Assembly: GCF_900113955.1 (NCBI RefSeq)
Contig: NZ_FORH01000008.1
Coordinates: 124,001-188,000 of the forward strand
DNA length: 64,000 nt
Direction of reading: 5' to 3'
Source: Celeribacter neptunius
GTDB lineage: Bacteria; Pseudomonadota; Alphaproteobacteria; Rhodobacterales; Rhodobacteraceae
Shown here: one piece after another, positions 19,252-28,212 of the stretch
Layout of the letters: the number at the start of each line of letters is the position of its first letter
Numbering within the stretch: position 1 is the stretch's first letter
Notes under the pieces: generated by a model
Seen by the model: the letters and a program-made list of their open reading frames with translations, nothing else
Told to the model about the DNA's origin: nothing
Database searches by the model: none
Made by a program: the position numbers and the translations under genes

Positions 19252-19965
19252 ATGATGGCAAAGCTGGCTCAGATGTTTCAGAAAGAACCGACACGCAACG
19301 CGATGGGGCGGTCCGGAGTTTGGGACGGCGCCTTGCATGCGGGCCAACCGGTTTTGACCAGCGGCCTGACGGCCGGGACCCAGGTGGCCACTCAGAACGG
19401 GTGGCGCGATGTCGAATCCCTTCAGGTCGGAGACAAAGTCCTGACCTTCGATGCCGGACTTCAGCCGGTTCGCCGGCTGTCCCGCAGCTGGACCTATGTC
19501 GATTATGGCACGGCGCCGCGCCACACCTGGCCGCTCTGCGTGCCGGCCGGGGCATTGGGCAACAAGACCGAGCTGCATCTCCTGCCGGAACAATCGGTGA
19601 TGGTGGAAAGCGACGCTGGCGAAACCATGTTCGGCGATCCCTTCACCCTGGTGCCGGCCCAGGCGCTCGACGGTTACAAGGGCATCGCGCCGGAACGCCC
19701 CCGCAAGCCGATGGAAGTGGTGACCCTGGAATTCGACACCGAACAGGTGGTCTTTGCCAATGTCGGCGCGCTGTTTCATTGCCCGGCCCCCGCAGAGCTG
19801 ACCATGGCCAGCCTGATGGAAGATCATCCGGTGCCGGGCTACGATGTTCTGTCCCTGGCCCAGGCGCGGCGGTTCATTGACAGGTTGATGGACGAGGATG
19901 CGCTCGACGCCGCCTGGATCAAGCAGGAACGCCAAAGCCGTCAGCCCCTGCGCTACGCCAACTGA
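19252..19965 (+). CDS. Stand-alone Hint (Hedgehog/intein-like) domain protein
   Basis: The 237-residue protein consists almost wholly of a Hint-type fold of the kind common in Rhodobacterales. The segments AGTQVATQNGWRDVESLQVGDKVLTFD, GLQPVRRLSRSW, LLPEQSVMVES and TLVPAQALDGYKGI are typical. Active Hint domains start with Cys-Phe before GT; here the aligned residues read GLTAGT, so the nucleophile appears lost and splicing or cleavage is unlikely. ATG at 19252 or 19255 is the start; a TTG at 19210 in frame has GGAG before it and is possible. Function unknown. Confidence 0.75.
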   Translation: MMAKLAQMFQKEPTRNAMGRSGVWDGALHAGQPVLTSGLTAGTQVATQNGWRDVESLQVGDKVLTFDAGLQPVRRLSRSWTYVDYGTAPRHTWPLCVPAGALGNKTELHLLPEQSVMVESDAGETMFGDPFTLVPAQALDGYKGIAPERPRKPMEVVTLEFDTEQVVFANVGALFHCPAPAELTMASLMEDHPVPGYDVLSLAQARRFIDRLMDEDALDAAWIKQERQSRQPLRYAN

Positions 19966-20130
19966 CCGGCCTGCGTGAGGCTTTGGGATGAGGTTCCCCG
20001 AGTGAGGTCCGCACCGTTGGGGCGGGCCTTGCCTTTTGGTCATGCGACCGGCTGAGAGCTGTGCAGATCCGGGTGTTCTGCCCGGAAATCGGGCAAATCC
20101 ACACGATAAATGCCGCGATGCAGCATAGGA

Positions 20131-20145
20131 TCACATCCTGTGTGA
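20131..20145. promoter_or_regulatory. Inverted repeat TCACA-N5-TGTGA
   Basis: A perfect 5-bp dyad lies 88 bases before the small gene at 20233. It is a possible regulator site; short dyads of this size also occur by chance. Confidence 0.3.
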
Positions 20146-20232
20146 CGGATTGCGCTAGGCTGATCGCATGACCTCGTGCGGGAGGACGTCATGCGGGTGC
20201 GAGGGCCACGTTGACCAGAACGGAGCCCGATC

Positions 20233-20430
20233 ATGTGTATCTCTGCCGAAGCGCTTGCGCTGTTTCTCAATCTCATCCTCGCCCCGGTCACCTCGGAGCC
20301 GGGCCGGATCATCGTCCATGCCGAAGAAATGGATGCCCATTGGGTGCAACTCGAAGACCGCTGGTGCACCATGGCGCCACAGATCCAGGGGCGTGGGATG
20401 TTTGCCGAATTGGCCAAGGAAGACGCCTGA
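20233..20430 (+). CDS. Small protein of unknown function
   Basis: A 65-residue frame starting at ATG 20233 with GGAG 8 bases ahead. It opens with a short hydrophobic segment (ALALFLNLILAPV) and continues as an acidic, Trp-containing tail. I do not recognise it. The ribosome site and the terminator directly after it support a real gene. Confidence 0.55.
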   Translation: MCISAEALALFLNLILAPVTSEPGRIIVHAEEMDAHWVQLEDRWCTMAPQIQGRGMFAELAKEDA

Positions 20431-20439
20431 ACGCATGAA

Positions 20440-20468
20440 AACGCCCTCCCCCGAAGGGAAGGGCGCGT
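20440..20468. terminator. Shared terminator between the small gene and fadJ
   Basis: GCCCTCCC pairs with GGGAAGGGC around a short loop (20443-20465). It is followed by TTTT on the minus strand, and lies between two convergent genes. It most clearly ends the fadJ transcript. Confidence 0.7.
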
Positions 20469-20488
20469 GTTCATCCTGTCTCGAAACC

Positions 20489-22696
20489 TCAGGCGGCTTT
20501 GCTGTCCGCGCCGCTGCCGAAGCGACCGTAGAAGGTCTCGCCAGAGGCGGCCATGTCGCGCAAGAGTTTCGGGGTCTCGAAGCGCGGCCCGTGGGTGGCG
20601 GTGAGATTGTCGCAAATCTCGACCGCTTTGCCCGCGCCGATGATGTCGAGCCAGCTGAACGGGCCACCGGACCAGGGCGCAAAGCCCCAGCCGAGGATTG
20701 CACCGACGTCGCCCTCACGGATGTCTTCCAGCACACCCTCCTCGAGCGCGCGCACGGCCTCCAGCACCTGCGCCATCATCAGGCGATGCTGCACCTCGTC
20801 GAGATCGGGTTGCGCGTCGGCGGTGGGGAATTCGGCGGTGAAACCTTCCCAGAGAAGCCCGCGTTTGCCCTTTTCGTCATAGTCGTAGAAGCCGGCATTG
20901 GCTTTCTTGCCCAAACGCCCCTGATCGAACATCCAGAACACCACCTCATCGACGGCCTCATCCGGATAGGCGTCGCCCATCGCGGCCTTGGTCGCCTTGG
21001 CGATTTTCACGCCGAGATCAATGGAGGTCTCGTCGATGAGCTGAAGCGGCCCGAGCGGGAAGCCCAGAAGTTTCGCGGCATTCTCGATCAGCGGCAGATC
21101 GACACCCTCGGCCGCCATGCGCACGCCTTCGTTGATGTATGGAATGATGCAGCGGTTGGCGTAGAAGAAGCGGGCGTCATTGACCACGATCGGCGTTTTG
21201 CGGATCTGGCGCACATAGTCGAGCGCTTTCGCCACGGCCACGTCACCGGTCTCTTTACCCTTGATGATCTCGACGAGGAGCATCTTGTCGACGGGGCTAA
21301 AGAAGTGAATGCCGATGAACTGCTCCGGGCGCGCAGAGGCTTTTGCCAGTTCGGTGATCGGCAGGGTCGAGGTGTTCGACGCAAAGATGCAATCTTCGCC
21401 AACAATCGCCTCGACCTTCTTGGTCATCTCGGCTTTCACACCGATATCCTCGAACACCGCTTCAACGATCAGATCGCAGCCTTTCAGAGCGTCCAGATCG
21501 GTGGTCGCCGTGATGCGCGACAGCACTTGGTCTTTCTTCTCCGGCGTCACCTTCTTGCGGCTGATGCCCTTGTCGAGAATCGCTTCGGAATAGGCTTTAC
21601 CCTTGTCCGCGGCTTCCTGTTTCATGTCGACCAGCACGACCTCGATGCCGGCGTTGGCCGAGACATAGGCAATGCCCGCGCCCATCATGCCCGCGCCCAA
21701 GACGCCGACCTTCTTGACGGTCTGGTCCGCGACCTCGGGGCGGTTCGCGCCTTTCTCGAGCGCTTCCTTGTTGATGAACAGCGAGCGGATCATCGACGAC
21801 GACGATGGGTTCATCAGCACATGGGTGAACCAGCGCGCTTCGATCTTGAGCGCCGTGTCGAACGGCACCTGCGCGCCTTCGTAGACTGCGGAAAGGAGCG
21901 CTTTTGCCGCCGGGTAGACGCCCTGGGTGTTGCCATGCACCATGGCGGAGGCGCCGACGAAGGTCATGAAGCCCGCCGGGTGATAGGGCGCGCCGCCGGG
22001 CATTTTCCAGCCCTTGGCATCCCAGGGTTTGACGATGTCCGCGTCTTTCGCGCCCAAAACCCACTCTTTCGCCTTGGCCATCAGCTCGGACGGCTCGACC
22101 ACCTCATGCACGATCCCCGCGCCCTTGGCTTTCTTCGGGTCGAGCATCTTGCCTTCCAGGAGAATCGGTGCCGCCGCCATGGCGCCGACGAGGCGCGAGA
22201 CGCGGGTGGTGCCGCCCATGCCGGGGAAGATGCCGACCTTGATTTCCGGCAGGCCGATCTTGGCCTTCGGGTTGTCCGCAACGAAAATGCGGTGGCAGGA
22301 CAGCGGCAGTTCGAGCCCGATGCCGAGCGCCGTGCCCGGCAGCGCGGCGGCGACCGGTTTGCCGCCCTTGTTGGTCTTCGGGTCCATGCCGGCGCGCTCG
22401 AGCTTGCGCAGGATGGCGTGCATGTTCATCAGCCCGTCAAACAGACCCTGCGCCGGGTTGTCGCCGGCCGCGTCCTTCATCTTGGCGATGATGTTGAGAT
22501 CCATGCCGCCGGCAAACGTGTCCTTGCCGGAGGTGATGACGATGCCTTTGACGGCGTCGTCGCCAAGCGCTTTGTCGATACAGGCGTCGAGCTCGGCAAT
22601 ACCCTCCATCGAGAGCACGTTCATCGACTTGCCCTCGAGGTCCCAGGTGATGACGGCCACGCCGTCGCTGTCTACGTCATAGTGAAAATCAGTCAT
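20489..22696 (-). CDS. fadJ: Multifunctional fatty acid oxidation protein: enoyl-CoA hydratase / 3-hydroxyacyl-CoA dehydrogenase
   Basis: A 735-residue alpha subunit of the beta-oxidation complex. The crotonase domain (about 1-190) shows TSGKDTFAGGMDL, ALPGTALGIGLELPLSCH and LPEIKVGIFPGMGGTTR. The NAD-binding dehydrogenase starts near residue 325 (VGVLGAGMMGAGIAYVSA) and continues with SNTSTLPITELA and IGIHFFSPVDKM. ATG at 22696 is preceded by GAGGGA; the open frame upstream to 22840 lies inside the neighbouring gene. It overlaps the NTF2-like gene by 4 bases and follows fadA, so the three are one operon. Confidence 0.96.
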   Translation of the reverse strand: MTDFHYDVDSDGVAVITWDLEGKSMNVLSMEGIAELDACIDKALGDDAVKGIVITSGKDTFAGGMDLNIIAKMKDAAGDNPAQGLFDGLMNMHAILRKLERAGMDPKTNKGGKPVAAALPGTALGIGLELPLSCHRIFVADNPKAKIGLPEIKVGIFPGMGGTTRVSRLVGAMAAAPILLEGKMLDPKKAKGAGIVHEVVEPSELMAKAKEWVLGAKDADIVKPWDAKGWKMPGGAPYHPAGFMTFVGASAMVHGNTQGVYPAAKALLSAVYEGAQVPFDTALKIEARWFTHVLMNPSSSSMIRSLFINKEALEKGANRPEVADQTVKKVGVLGAGMMGAGIAYVSANAGIEVVLVDMKQEAADKGKAYSEAILDKGISRKKVTPEKKDQVLSRITATTDLDALKGCDLIVEAVFEDIGVKAEMTKKVEAIVGEDCIFASNTSTLPITELAKASARPEQFIGIHFFSPVDKMLLVEIIKGKETGDVAVAKALDYVRQIRKTPIVVNDARFFYANRCIIPYINEGVRMAAEGVDLPLIENAAKLLGFPLGPLQLIDETSIDLGVKIAKATKAAMGDAYPDEAVDEVVFWMFDQGRLGKKANAGFYDYDEKGKRGLLWEGFTAEFPTADAQPDLDEVQHRLMMAQVLEAVRALEEGVLEDIREGDVGAILGWGFAPWSGGPFSWLDIIGAGKAVEICDNLTATHGPRFETPKLLRDMAASGETFYGRFGSGADSKAA

Positions 22697-23118
22697 TGTT
22701 TTCCCTCTTTTGCGGGGCTGGTGCCGGTCCAGGGGTGATGCCCGCGGGCATTCATCACGGAGGACATCTTGTCCCCCTCCGGGGTTCTGTGGATCAGCGC
22801 CGAGGAGGTGTAGGGCTCCGTCGCGCGCTGGCCGTGGCACAGCAGTTCGGTTTCATAGGTGGCGATGAAAGTCCCGTCATGACAATCCTCGAGCGCAATC
22901 GGGCGGCGGTAGACCTCATCGAGGCGCATGATCTTGCAGGCCTCGAGATAGAGTTCGAAATTGTGCCGGAGTTCGCTTTCGGTGGTGAGCAAGACGGGCC
23001 CCTCTTTGGTAACCATGGAAAAAGGCAGAAGCGTGCGCGCGGACCAAAGTTCGAAATCGCCTGTGATGAAACAGGTGGAGATATCGTCCAGAAAGGCGCG
23101 CAGTTCCGCCTCGTTCAA
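22693..23118 (-). CDS. NTF2/SnoaL-like small protein in the fad operon
   Basis: A 141-residue cytoplasmic protein. The pattern LRAFLDDISTCFITGDFELWSAR followed by beta strands such as GTFIATYETELLCHG fits the cone-shaped SnoaL/NTF2 fold, often a ligand-binding or accessory domain. The start is TTG at 23118, two bases after the fadA stop, with AGGA ahead; its stop overlaps the fadJ start in ATGA. The position between fadA and fadJ suggests a role in fatty acid use, but none is known to me. Confidence 0.75.
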   Translation of the reverse strand: MNEAELRAFLDDISTCFITGDFELWSARTLLPFSMVTKEGPVLLTTESELRHNFELYLEACKIMRLDEVYRRPIALEDCHDGTFIATYETELLCHGQRATEPYTSSALIHRTPEGDKMSSVMNARGHHPWTGTSPAKEGKQ

Positions 23119-23120
23119 TG

Positions 23121-24332
23121 TCAGATCCTTTCGATGATCGTCGCCGCCCCCATGCCGGACGCGATACAGAGCGTCGCGAGGCCGGTGCCCTTGCCGGTGC
23201 GTTCCAGCTCGTCCAACAACGTGCCGATGATGATCGAACCGGTGGCGCCCAGCGGGTGACCCATGGCGATGGCGCCACCGTTGACGTTGACCTTGCTCTC
23301 ATCGACGTTGAACGCCTGCATGAAACGCATGACCACGGCGGCAAAGGCCTCGTTCACCTCGAAGAGATCGATGTCCGAAATCGACATGCCGCTGTCGGCG
23401 AGGATCTTTTCGGTCACCGGCACCGGGCCGGTGAGCATGATCGTCGGATCGGTGCCGATCTTGGCGGTGGCCCGAATGCGCGCCCGCGGTTTGAGCCCGT
23501 ATTTCTCGCCGAATTCCTTGTTGCCGATCAGAACGGCGGCGGACCCGTCGACGATGCCCGACGAGTTGCCCGCGTGGTGGATATGCTCGATCTTCTCGAG
23601 ATGCGGGTATTTCATCAGTGCGATCTTGTCGAAGCCCGGCATCACCTCGCCCATGTCCTTGAACGAGGCTTTGAGCGCGCCGAGGGTCTCGACCGTCGTG
23701 CCCGGACGCATGTATTCGTCGCGGTCGAGAATGGTCAGCCCGTTGATATCCTTCACCGGCACGATGGACTTGGCGAAACGGTTGTCCTTCCAGGCGGCCT
23801 CGGCGCGGTTCTGGGACAAGACGGACAGAGCGTCCGCTTCTTCGCGGGTGATCCCGTATTCCGTGGCGATGATGTCCGCCGAGATGCCCTGGGGCACGAA
23901 ATAGGTCTTCATCGCAATCGACGGGTCCACAGCAATCGCCGCGCCATCGGAGCCCATGGCGACCCGGCCCATCATCTCGACACCACCGGCGATATAGGCC
24001 ATGCCGGCCCCGCCCTTGATCTGGTTGGCGGCGATGTTCACCGCCTCCATGCCCGAGGCGCAGAACCGGTTGATCGCGAGCCCGGGGATCGACTGGTCGA
24101 GATCGGAGGCCAGCACGGCGGTGCGCGCCAGGCAGCCGCCCTGTTCGCCGACCTGGGTCACGTTGCCCCAGATCACATCCTCGACCGCATGGCCCTCGAG
24201 CCCGTTGCGCTCTTTCACGGCATTGAGCATCTGGGCCGAGAGCGCTGCCGAGGTGACCTCGTGCAGGCTGCCGTCCTTGCGCCCCTTGCCGCGCGGGCTG
24301 CGCACGGCGTCATAAATATAGGCTTCCGTCAT
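23121..24332 (-). CDS. fadA: Acetyl-CoA C-acyltransferase (thiolase)
   Basis: Beta subunit of the beta-oxidation complex, cleaving 3-ketoacyl-CoA to acetyl-CoA and a shortened acyl-CoA. The 403-residue protein has the active-site Cys region NRFCASGMEAVNIAA, the HPLGATGS motif and the C-terminal LCIASGMGAATIIER that carries the second catalytic Cys. It is first in the fadA-NTF2-fadJ operon. Confidence 0.96.
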   Translation of the reverse strand: MTEAYIYDAVRSPRGKGRKDGSLHEVTSAALSAQMLNAVKERNGLEGHAVEDVIWGNVTQVGEQGGCLARTAVLASDLDQSIPGLAINRFCASGMEAVNIAANQIKGGAGMAYIAGGVEMMGRVAMGSDGAAIAVDPSIAMKTYFVPQGISADIIATEYGITREEADALSVLSQNRAEAAWKDNRFAKSIVPVKDINGLTILDRDEYMRPGTTVETLGALKASFKDMGEVMPGFDKIALMKYPHLEKIEHIHHAGNSSGIVDGSAAVLIGNKEFGEKYGLKPRARIRATAKIGTDPTIMLTGPVPVTEKILADSGMSISDIDLFEVNEAFAAVVMRFMQAFNVDESKVNVNGGAIAMGHPLGATGSIIIGTLLDELERTGKGTGLATLCIASGMGAATIIERI

Positions 24333-24420
24333 TCTGATCCTCCTCAGGTCCGACCCGTCCGGGCCAGTCTAAATCGTGTCTGTAACGATGACACAGCCGA
24401 TTTTCGCGCGTGCCCTCCGA

Positions 24421-24633
24421 TTATCGCTTGCGACTGGCAAGCTCGGAATTGAACAGGCGCAACCGGTGCGTCAGCTTTTCTTCATCCGTGACGGAGTTGA
24501 AATTCTCGAACAGGAAAGACAGCGCCTCTCCCTCGTCCAATCCCGCCTCCTTCGCGAACCGTCTGAGCCGACGATAGCCGTCTTCGGTCATCGAAACAGG
24601 AAAACGCCGCGTCATTCTGAACCGTTTGACCAT
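24421..24633 (-). CDS. Small helical protein of unknown function
   Basis: A 70-residue basic-then-acidic protein (MVKRFRMTRRFPVSM; then GYRRLRRFAKEAGLDEGEALSFLFENF). The N-terminal beta-like stretch with a following helix could be a ribbon-helix-helix-like domain, but that is only a guess. GGAG lies 8 bases before the ATG, and the gene begins directly after the GFA gene on the same strand, so both are likely co-transcribed. Confidence 0.6.
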   Translation of the reverse strand: MVKRFRMTRRFPVSMTEDGYRRLRRFAKEAGLDEGEALSFLFENFNSVTDEEKLTHRLRLFNSELASRKR

Positions 24634-24635
24634 GA

Positions 24636-25094
24636 TTACGCTCCGTCATTTTCGCTGGATTGGTTGCTTGAGATCCCGGTCTCGAAGGTTTCCGCGCCGG
24701 GCAGGCGAGGCAGCCCGTCGAGCCAGCCGCACCGCGATTCCATGCCCCATTGTTTCACCGGACGATAGGGGAAATCGGGAGGCAGCGAACCTGCCGTCAC
24801 CTCGATCACGTCGCGGTCGTGAAAGTCATAGAACAACGGCGTGCCGCACTCCGGGCAAAAGCCGCGGTCGGCCTTGGACGAAGAGGCAAAGCGTTTCGGC
24901 GCGCCGGCCCAGCTGATCCGGTCTCTGGGCAGTTCCAGAAGCGCGGCGAAAGGCCCGCCGACCGCACGCTGGCACATCCGGCAATGGCAGATCGTGGCCT
25001 TGCTCGGGCCCGCCGTGAACGTGTAGCGCACAGCTCCGCATTGGCAGCCGCCGCTGCCTGCCGGCGTGTCGCGCCAAAGATTGTCGTTGCTCAT
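24636..25094 (-). CDS. GFA-family (CENP-V/GFA) zinc protein
   Basis: The 152-residue protein has the paired cysteine sets of this family: GGCQCGAVRY, CHCRMCQRAVGG and FCPECGTPLFY. The founding member was described as catalysing glutathione-formaldehyde adduct formation, but most members have no proven activity. It is separated from the acyl-CoA dehydrogenase upstream by a strong terminator, so it is transcribed on its own with the small gene after it. Confidence 0.85.
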   Translation of the reverse strand: MSNDNLWRDTPAGSGGCQCGAVRYTFTAGPSKATICHCRMCQRAVGGPFAALLELPRDRISWAGAPKRFASSSKADRGFCPECGTPLFYDFHDRDVIEVTAGSLPPDFPYRPVKQWGMESRCGWLDGLPRLPGAETFETGISSNQSSENDGA

Positions 25095-25106
25095 AAGGCC
25101 TCCATG

Positions 25107-25142
25107 AAAAAGGCCCCCCGCCCAAGGTCTGGGCGAGGGGCC
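25107..25142 (-). terminator. Terminator of the acyl-CoA dehydrogenase operon
   Basis: A long stem (GGCCCCCCGCCCA 25112-25124 with TGGGCGAGGGGCC 25130-25142, one mismatch) is followed by TTTTT on the minus strand, about 20 bases after the stop of the acyl-CoA dehydrogenase gene. Confidence 0.9.
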
Positions 25143-25163
25143 ACAATTCGGGTTGCGCTTAAC

Positions 25164-26936
25164 TTAGAACGCCTCGGCAGGCAGAGTCATCACCGGATCG
25201 GCGCCGCTCTCGATGCGTTTCAGCAATGTGCCGGTCATCGGCAGCGATCGGGCCATGTAGTAACGCGCCGTGGTGAGCTTGTTCTGGTGGAACTCCGCGT
25301 CATCCGTGCCGTTTTCAAGCGCCGCGAGCGAGACCTTCGCCATCCGGGCCCACATCAGGCCAAGGCAGACATAGCCAAACAGATGCATGAAGTCGTAAGA
25401 GCCGGACAGGGCCGCGTTCGGGTTCTTCATGCCGTTCTGCATGAAGAACATGCCGGCGCCCTGCAGGTCCTTCGAGGCGGCTTTGAGCGGGTCGGTGAAT
25501 TCGGCCATATCGCCCTCGCCGTTTTCCTTGCAGAAGCTCTTCACCATCTCGAAGAAGGCCATGACATGCTTGCCGCCGTCGGTGGCGAGTTTGCGGCCGA
25601 CGAGATCGAGCGCCTGCACGCCGTTGGCGCCTTCGTAGATCATCGCGATGCGGGCGTCGCGGGTGAATTGCGACATGCCCCATTCTTCGATGTAGCCGTG
25701 GCCACCGTAGACCTGCTGGGCGTTCACCGTGGCCTCATAGCCCTTGTCGGTCAGGAAGCCCTTGAGCACCGGGGTCATCAGAGAGATGAGGCCGTCGGCA
25801 TCCTTGTCCTCGGAGCGATGCGCCTGATCGATGAGTTGCGCGCCCCAGAGCATGAAGGCCCGCGCGCCCTCGATAAAGCTTTTCTGATCCAAGAGGTTGC
25901 GGCGAATGTCCGGGTGCACGATCAGCGGATCGGCGGGGCCATCCGGGTTCTCGACGCCGGTGACGGCGCGGCCTTGCAGGCGGTCCTTGGCGTAGATCAC
26001 AGCGTTCTGATAGGCGGCTTCGGCCTGGGCGAGGCCCTGCATGCCGACGCCGAGACGCGCTTCGTTCATCATGGTGAACATGGCGCGCATGCCTTTGTGC
26101 ATGTCACCCAGAAGATAGCCGGTGGCCTCGTCATAGTTCATCACGCAGGTGGAGTTGCCGTGGATGCCCATCTTCTCTTCGATCGAACCGACGGAGACAC
26201 CGTTGCGCGCCCCCGGGGCGCCGTCCTCATCGACGATGAATTTCGGCACGATGAACAGGGAGACGCCCTTGATCCCCTCAGGGCCGCCGGTGATCTTGGC
26301 GAGCACGAGGTGAATGACGTTTTCGGACATGTCGTGATCGCCGGCCGAGATGAAGATCTTCTGACCGGAGATCTTGTAAGACCCGTCGTCCTGCGGCTCG
26401 GCCTTGGTGCGCATGAGGCCCAGATCGGTGCCGCAATGCGGTTCCGTCAGGTTCATCGTGCCGGTCCATTCGCACGAGGTCATTTTCGGCAGGTAGGTGG
26501 CCTTTTGCTGATCCGTGCCATGCACGAGGATCGCGGAAGCCGCGCCATGGGTCAGGCCCTGATACATGGTAAAGGCCTGGTTCGCGCCGGAGAACAGCTC
26601 GCCCACGGCGGTGCTCATTAGATAGGGGAGGCCCTGGCCGCCGAACTCTTCGGGCAGGTCGAGGCCGGGCCAGCCGCCCTCTTTCACCTGCTCAAACGCG
26701 TCCTTGAACCCGGTCGGCGTGGTGATCACGCCGTTCTCGAGCGTACAGCCCTCCTTGTCGCCCACGACATTCAGGGGGGCAATCACTTCGGAGGCGAGCT
26801 GGCCGGCGGCATCGAGAATGGCCTCGGTGAAGTCCGGCTCGAGATCGGCATAGCCCGGAATGTCGGATTTCGACACGTTCAGCACGTCGTGCAGAACATA
26901 TTGGATATCTTTGGTCGGTGCCGTGTAGCTCGGCAT
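25164..26936 (-). CDS. Acyl-CoA dehydrogenase, DmdC type
   Basis: A 590-residue FAD enzyme, longer than classic short-chain acyl-CoA dehydrogenases because of an extended C-terminal domain. Visible motifs are [19 protein letters not shown] (FAD site), [16 protein letters not shown] and [19 protein letters not shown], whose Glu is the likely catalytic base. Many roseobacter proteins of this shape are 3-methylthiopropionyl-CoA dehydrogenases (DmdC) in DMSP breakdown, but others take ordinary acyl-CoAs. The neighbouring fad genes and MerR regulator favour a general fatty-acid role. ATG at 26936 gives [14 protein letters not shown]. Confidence 0.9.
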   Translation of the reverse strand: MPSYTAPTKDIQYVLHDVLNVSKSDIPGYADLEPDFTEAILDAAGQLASEVIAPLNVVGDKEGCTLENGVITTPTGFKDAFEQVKEGGWPGLDLPEEFGGQGLPYLMSTAVGELFSGANQAFTMYQGLTHGAASAILVHGTDQQKATYLPKMTSCEWTGTMNLTEPHCGTDLGLMRTKAEPQDDGSYKISGQKIFISAGDHDMSENVIHLVLAKITGGPEGIKGVSLFIVPKFIVDEDGAPGARNGVSVGSIEEKMGIHGNSTCVMNYDEATGYLLGDMHKGMRAMFTMMNEARLGVGMQGLAQAEAAYQNAVIYAKDRLQGRAVTGVENPDGPADPLIVHPDIRRNLLDQKSFIEGARAFMLWGAQLIDQAHRSEDKDADGLISLMTPVLKGFLTDKGYEATVNAQQVYGGHGYIEEWGMSQFTRDARIAMIYEGANGVQALDLVGRKLATDGGKHVMAFFEMVKSFCKENGEGDMAEFTDPLKAASKDLQGAGMFFMQNGMKNPNAALSGSYDFMHLFGYVCLGLMWARMAKVSLAALENGTDDAEFHQNKLTTARYYMARSLPMTGTLLKRIESGADPVMTLPAEAF

Positions 26937-26977
26937 GGCGTCTCTCCCTTTGCTTGTCGCGCCGGGAGCATGAGGTC

Positions 26978-27364
26978 TCACCCGTCGCGTTTCAATCCTT
27001 CGATTTGCCCTTCGACAAATGCGATTTCATTTTCCAAATCGGCCATGACCCGCAAAAGCGCCTGTTTCTGCGCTTCCATCTCCGCCAGTTTCACGTGGTA
27101 GGCCTTCAGCGTCTCGCGCATCTGCGCCTCACCGCCATCCTCGTCCTTGTAGAGATCGAGCAACTGCCGGATCTCCTCCAGGGAAAAGTCGAATTTCTTG
27201 CCGCGCAGGATCAGCGTCAGACGCGCCCGGTCCCGTTTGGTAAAGAGCCGTTTCTGACCCTCGCGGATCGGAAACAGCAATTCCTTGGCCTCGTAAAACC
27301 GCAGGGTGCGGGGCGTCACGTTGAACGCATCGCACATCTCGCGGATGGTCATAACCTCATTCAT
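26978..27364 (-). CDS. MerR-family regulator next to the acyl-CoA dehydrogenase
   Basis: The 128-residue protein has an N-terminal winged helix ([24 protein letters not shown]) and a C-terminal coiled coil (about residues 80-125), with no cysteine effector site. It starts 41 bases upstream of the acyl-CoA dehydrogenase and is likely co-transcribed with it. Related MerR proteins such as LiuR control branched-chain and fatty-acid oxidation. It is clearly similar to the second MerR gene at 27821-28186. Confidence 0.88.
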   Translation of the reverse strand: MNEVMTIREMCDAFNVTPRTLRFYEAKELLFPIREGQKRLFTKRDRARLTLILRGKKFDFSLEEIRQLLDLYKDEDGGEAQMRETLKAYHVKLAEMEAQKQALLRVMADLENEIAFVEGQIEGLKRDG

Positions 27365-27572
27365 CGTCTCTCAGGCCTTCTTTCGCTCTCGTCGGCTCTC
27401 GACCTGTCCCGTGAGGCTCCGTGGCGGAGATCCTCCTTTCGGGATCGGCAGTCGATCGAGGTGCGAAGCCCGGCTTCACGCCTCACCTAATCTTATCTGG
27501 GACGTCTCTTTAATCGAAACGTGGCGTCATTTCGCCGTCCTTGCCTTTCGGTCATGCCGGCAGGCTTGAAGT

Positions 27573-27584
27573 AACTATTCGGTT
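27573..27584. promoter_or_regulatory. AACCGAATAGTT motif upstream of the first MerR gene
   Basis: AACTATTCGGTT on the plus strand, that is AACCGAATAGTT on the minus strand, lies 209 bases before the MerR start. It differs at one base from the site before the second MerR gene (28213-28224). The rest of the 456-base spacer (27365-27820) is AT-rich around 27590-27680. That stretch holds a 10-bp direct repeat CGCTTTGGTT (27602-27611 and 27660-27669) and a CCTA-N6-TAGG dyad near 27630, but no gene. Confidence 0.45.
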
Positions 27585-27820
27585 GACTGAATGATTTCAA
27601 TCGCTTTGGTTTTGGAAGGCGAAAAATTGCCTATTTATTTAGGAAATTTTTATTTAAAGCGCTTTGGTTAATTTGCTCCTTGTGCGAGAAAAATCGGATC
27701 GGCTCAGCATTCGGCCAGAAGATATCTCCTGTCTGGCGAAGAACGCAGGGAAAAGACGTGACGTCGTTCGGTGCCGCGGAGAGGCCTTCACGACAGGGGC
27801 GCGCGGGGCGCATCGCCGGG

Positions 27821-28186
27821 TCATCCGGCTTTCGTGGTCTCGGCACGAAGCTCTTCGAGCTCCTGGATCGCCTGTTCCAACTCGCGTTTCTGCTCCGCCA
27901 GCGCGACCAGCTGACGATCGGCCAGTTCGACAAAGGCCTGGGCCTGGGCCTGGGTGCCTTCCTGTTCGTAGATCAACAGCCATTGCCGGATCTCTTCGAG
28001 AGAGAACCCGTACTTGCGCCCGCGCAGAATGAGCGTCATCCGCGCCACTTCGCGGGGTGTGTAATAGCGCGACCGGCCTTCCTTTTCCGGGGCCAGAAGC
28101 TCGATATATTCGTAATAGCGCAATGTGCGTGGGGTCACATCGAACTGCGCGCACATTTCCTTGAATGTGAGACGTTGGTCAGACAT
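27821..28186 (-). CDS. Second MerR-family regulator
   Basis: A 121-residue regulator with a MerR helix-turn-helix (TFKEMCAQFDVTPRTLRYYEYIELL) and a C-terminal coiled coil (QAFVELADRQLVALAEQKREL). It shares MTLILRG(K/R)K, SLEEIRQ and the overall layout with the MerR protein at 26978-27364, so the pair probably arose by duplication. It is a single gene, and the AACCGAATGGTT dyad upstream suggests autoregulation. Confidence 0.88.
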   Translation of the reverse strand: MSDQRLTFKEMCAQFDVTPRTLRYYEYIELLAPEKEGRSRYYTPREVARMTLILRGRKYGFSLEEIRQWLLIYEQEGTQAQAQAFVELADRQLVALAEQKRELEQAIQELEELRAETTKAG

Positions 28187-28212
28187 GGCTTATTCTCCTC
28201 ACGTCGCACCTA

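Noticed and set aside
20168-22738. Long open plus-strand frame (856 codons) antisense to fadJ
   Set aside because: Same reason: it mirrors the codon structure of fadJ, which has clear motifs, and overlaps the small gene at 20233 in another frame.
25164-26936. Assignment of the acyl-CoA dehydrogenase as DmdC of DMSP degradation
   Set aside because: The shape fits, but no dmdA, dmdB or dmdD lies nearby and the neighbouring fad genes and MerR suggest ordinary fatty acids, so the specific name is withheld.
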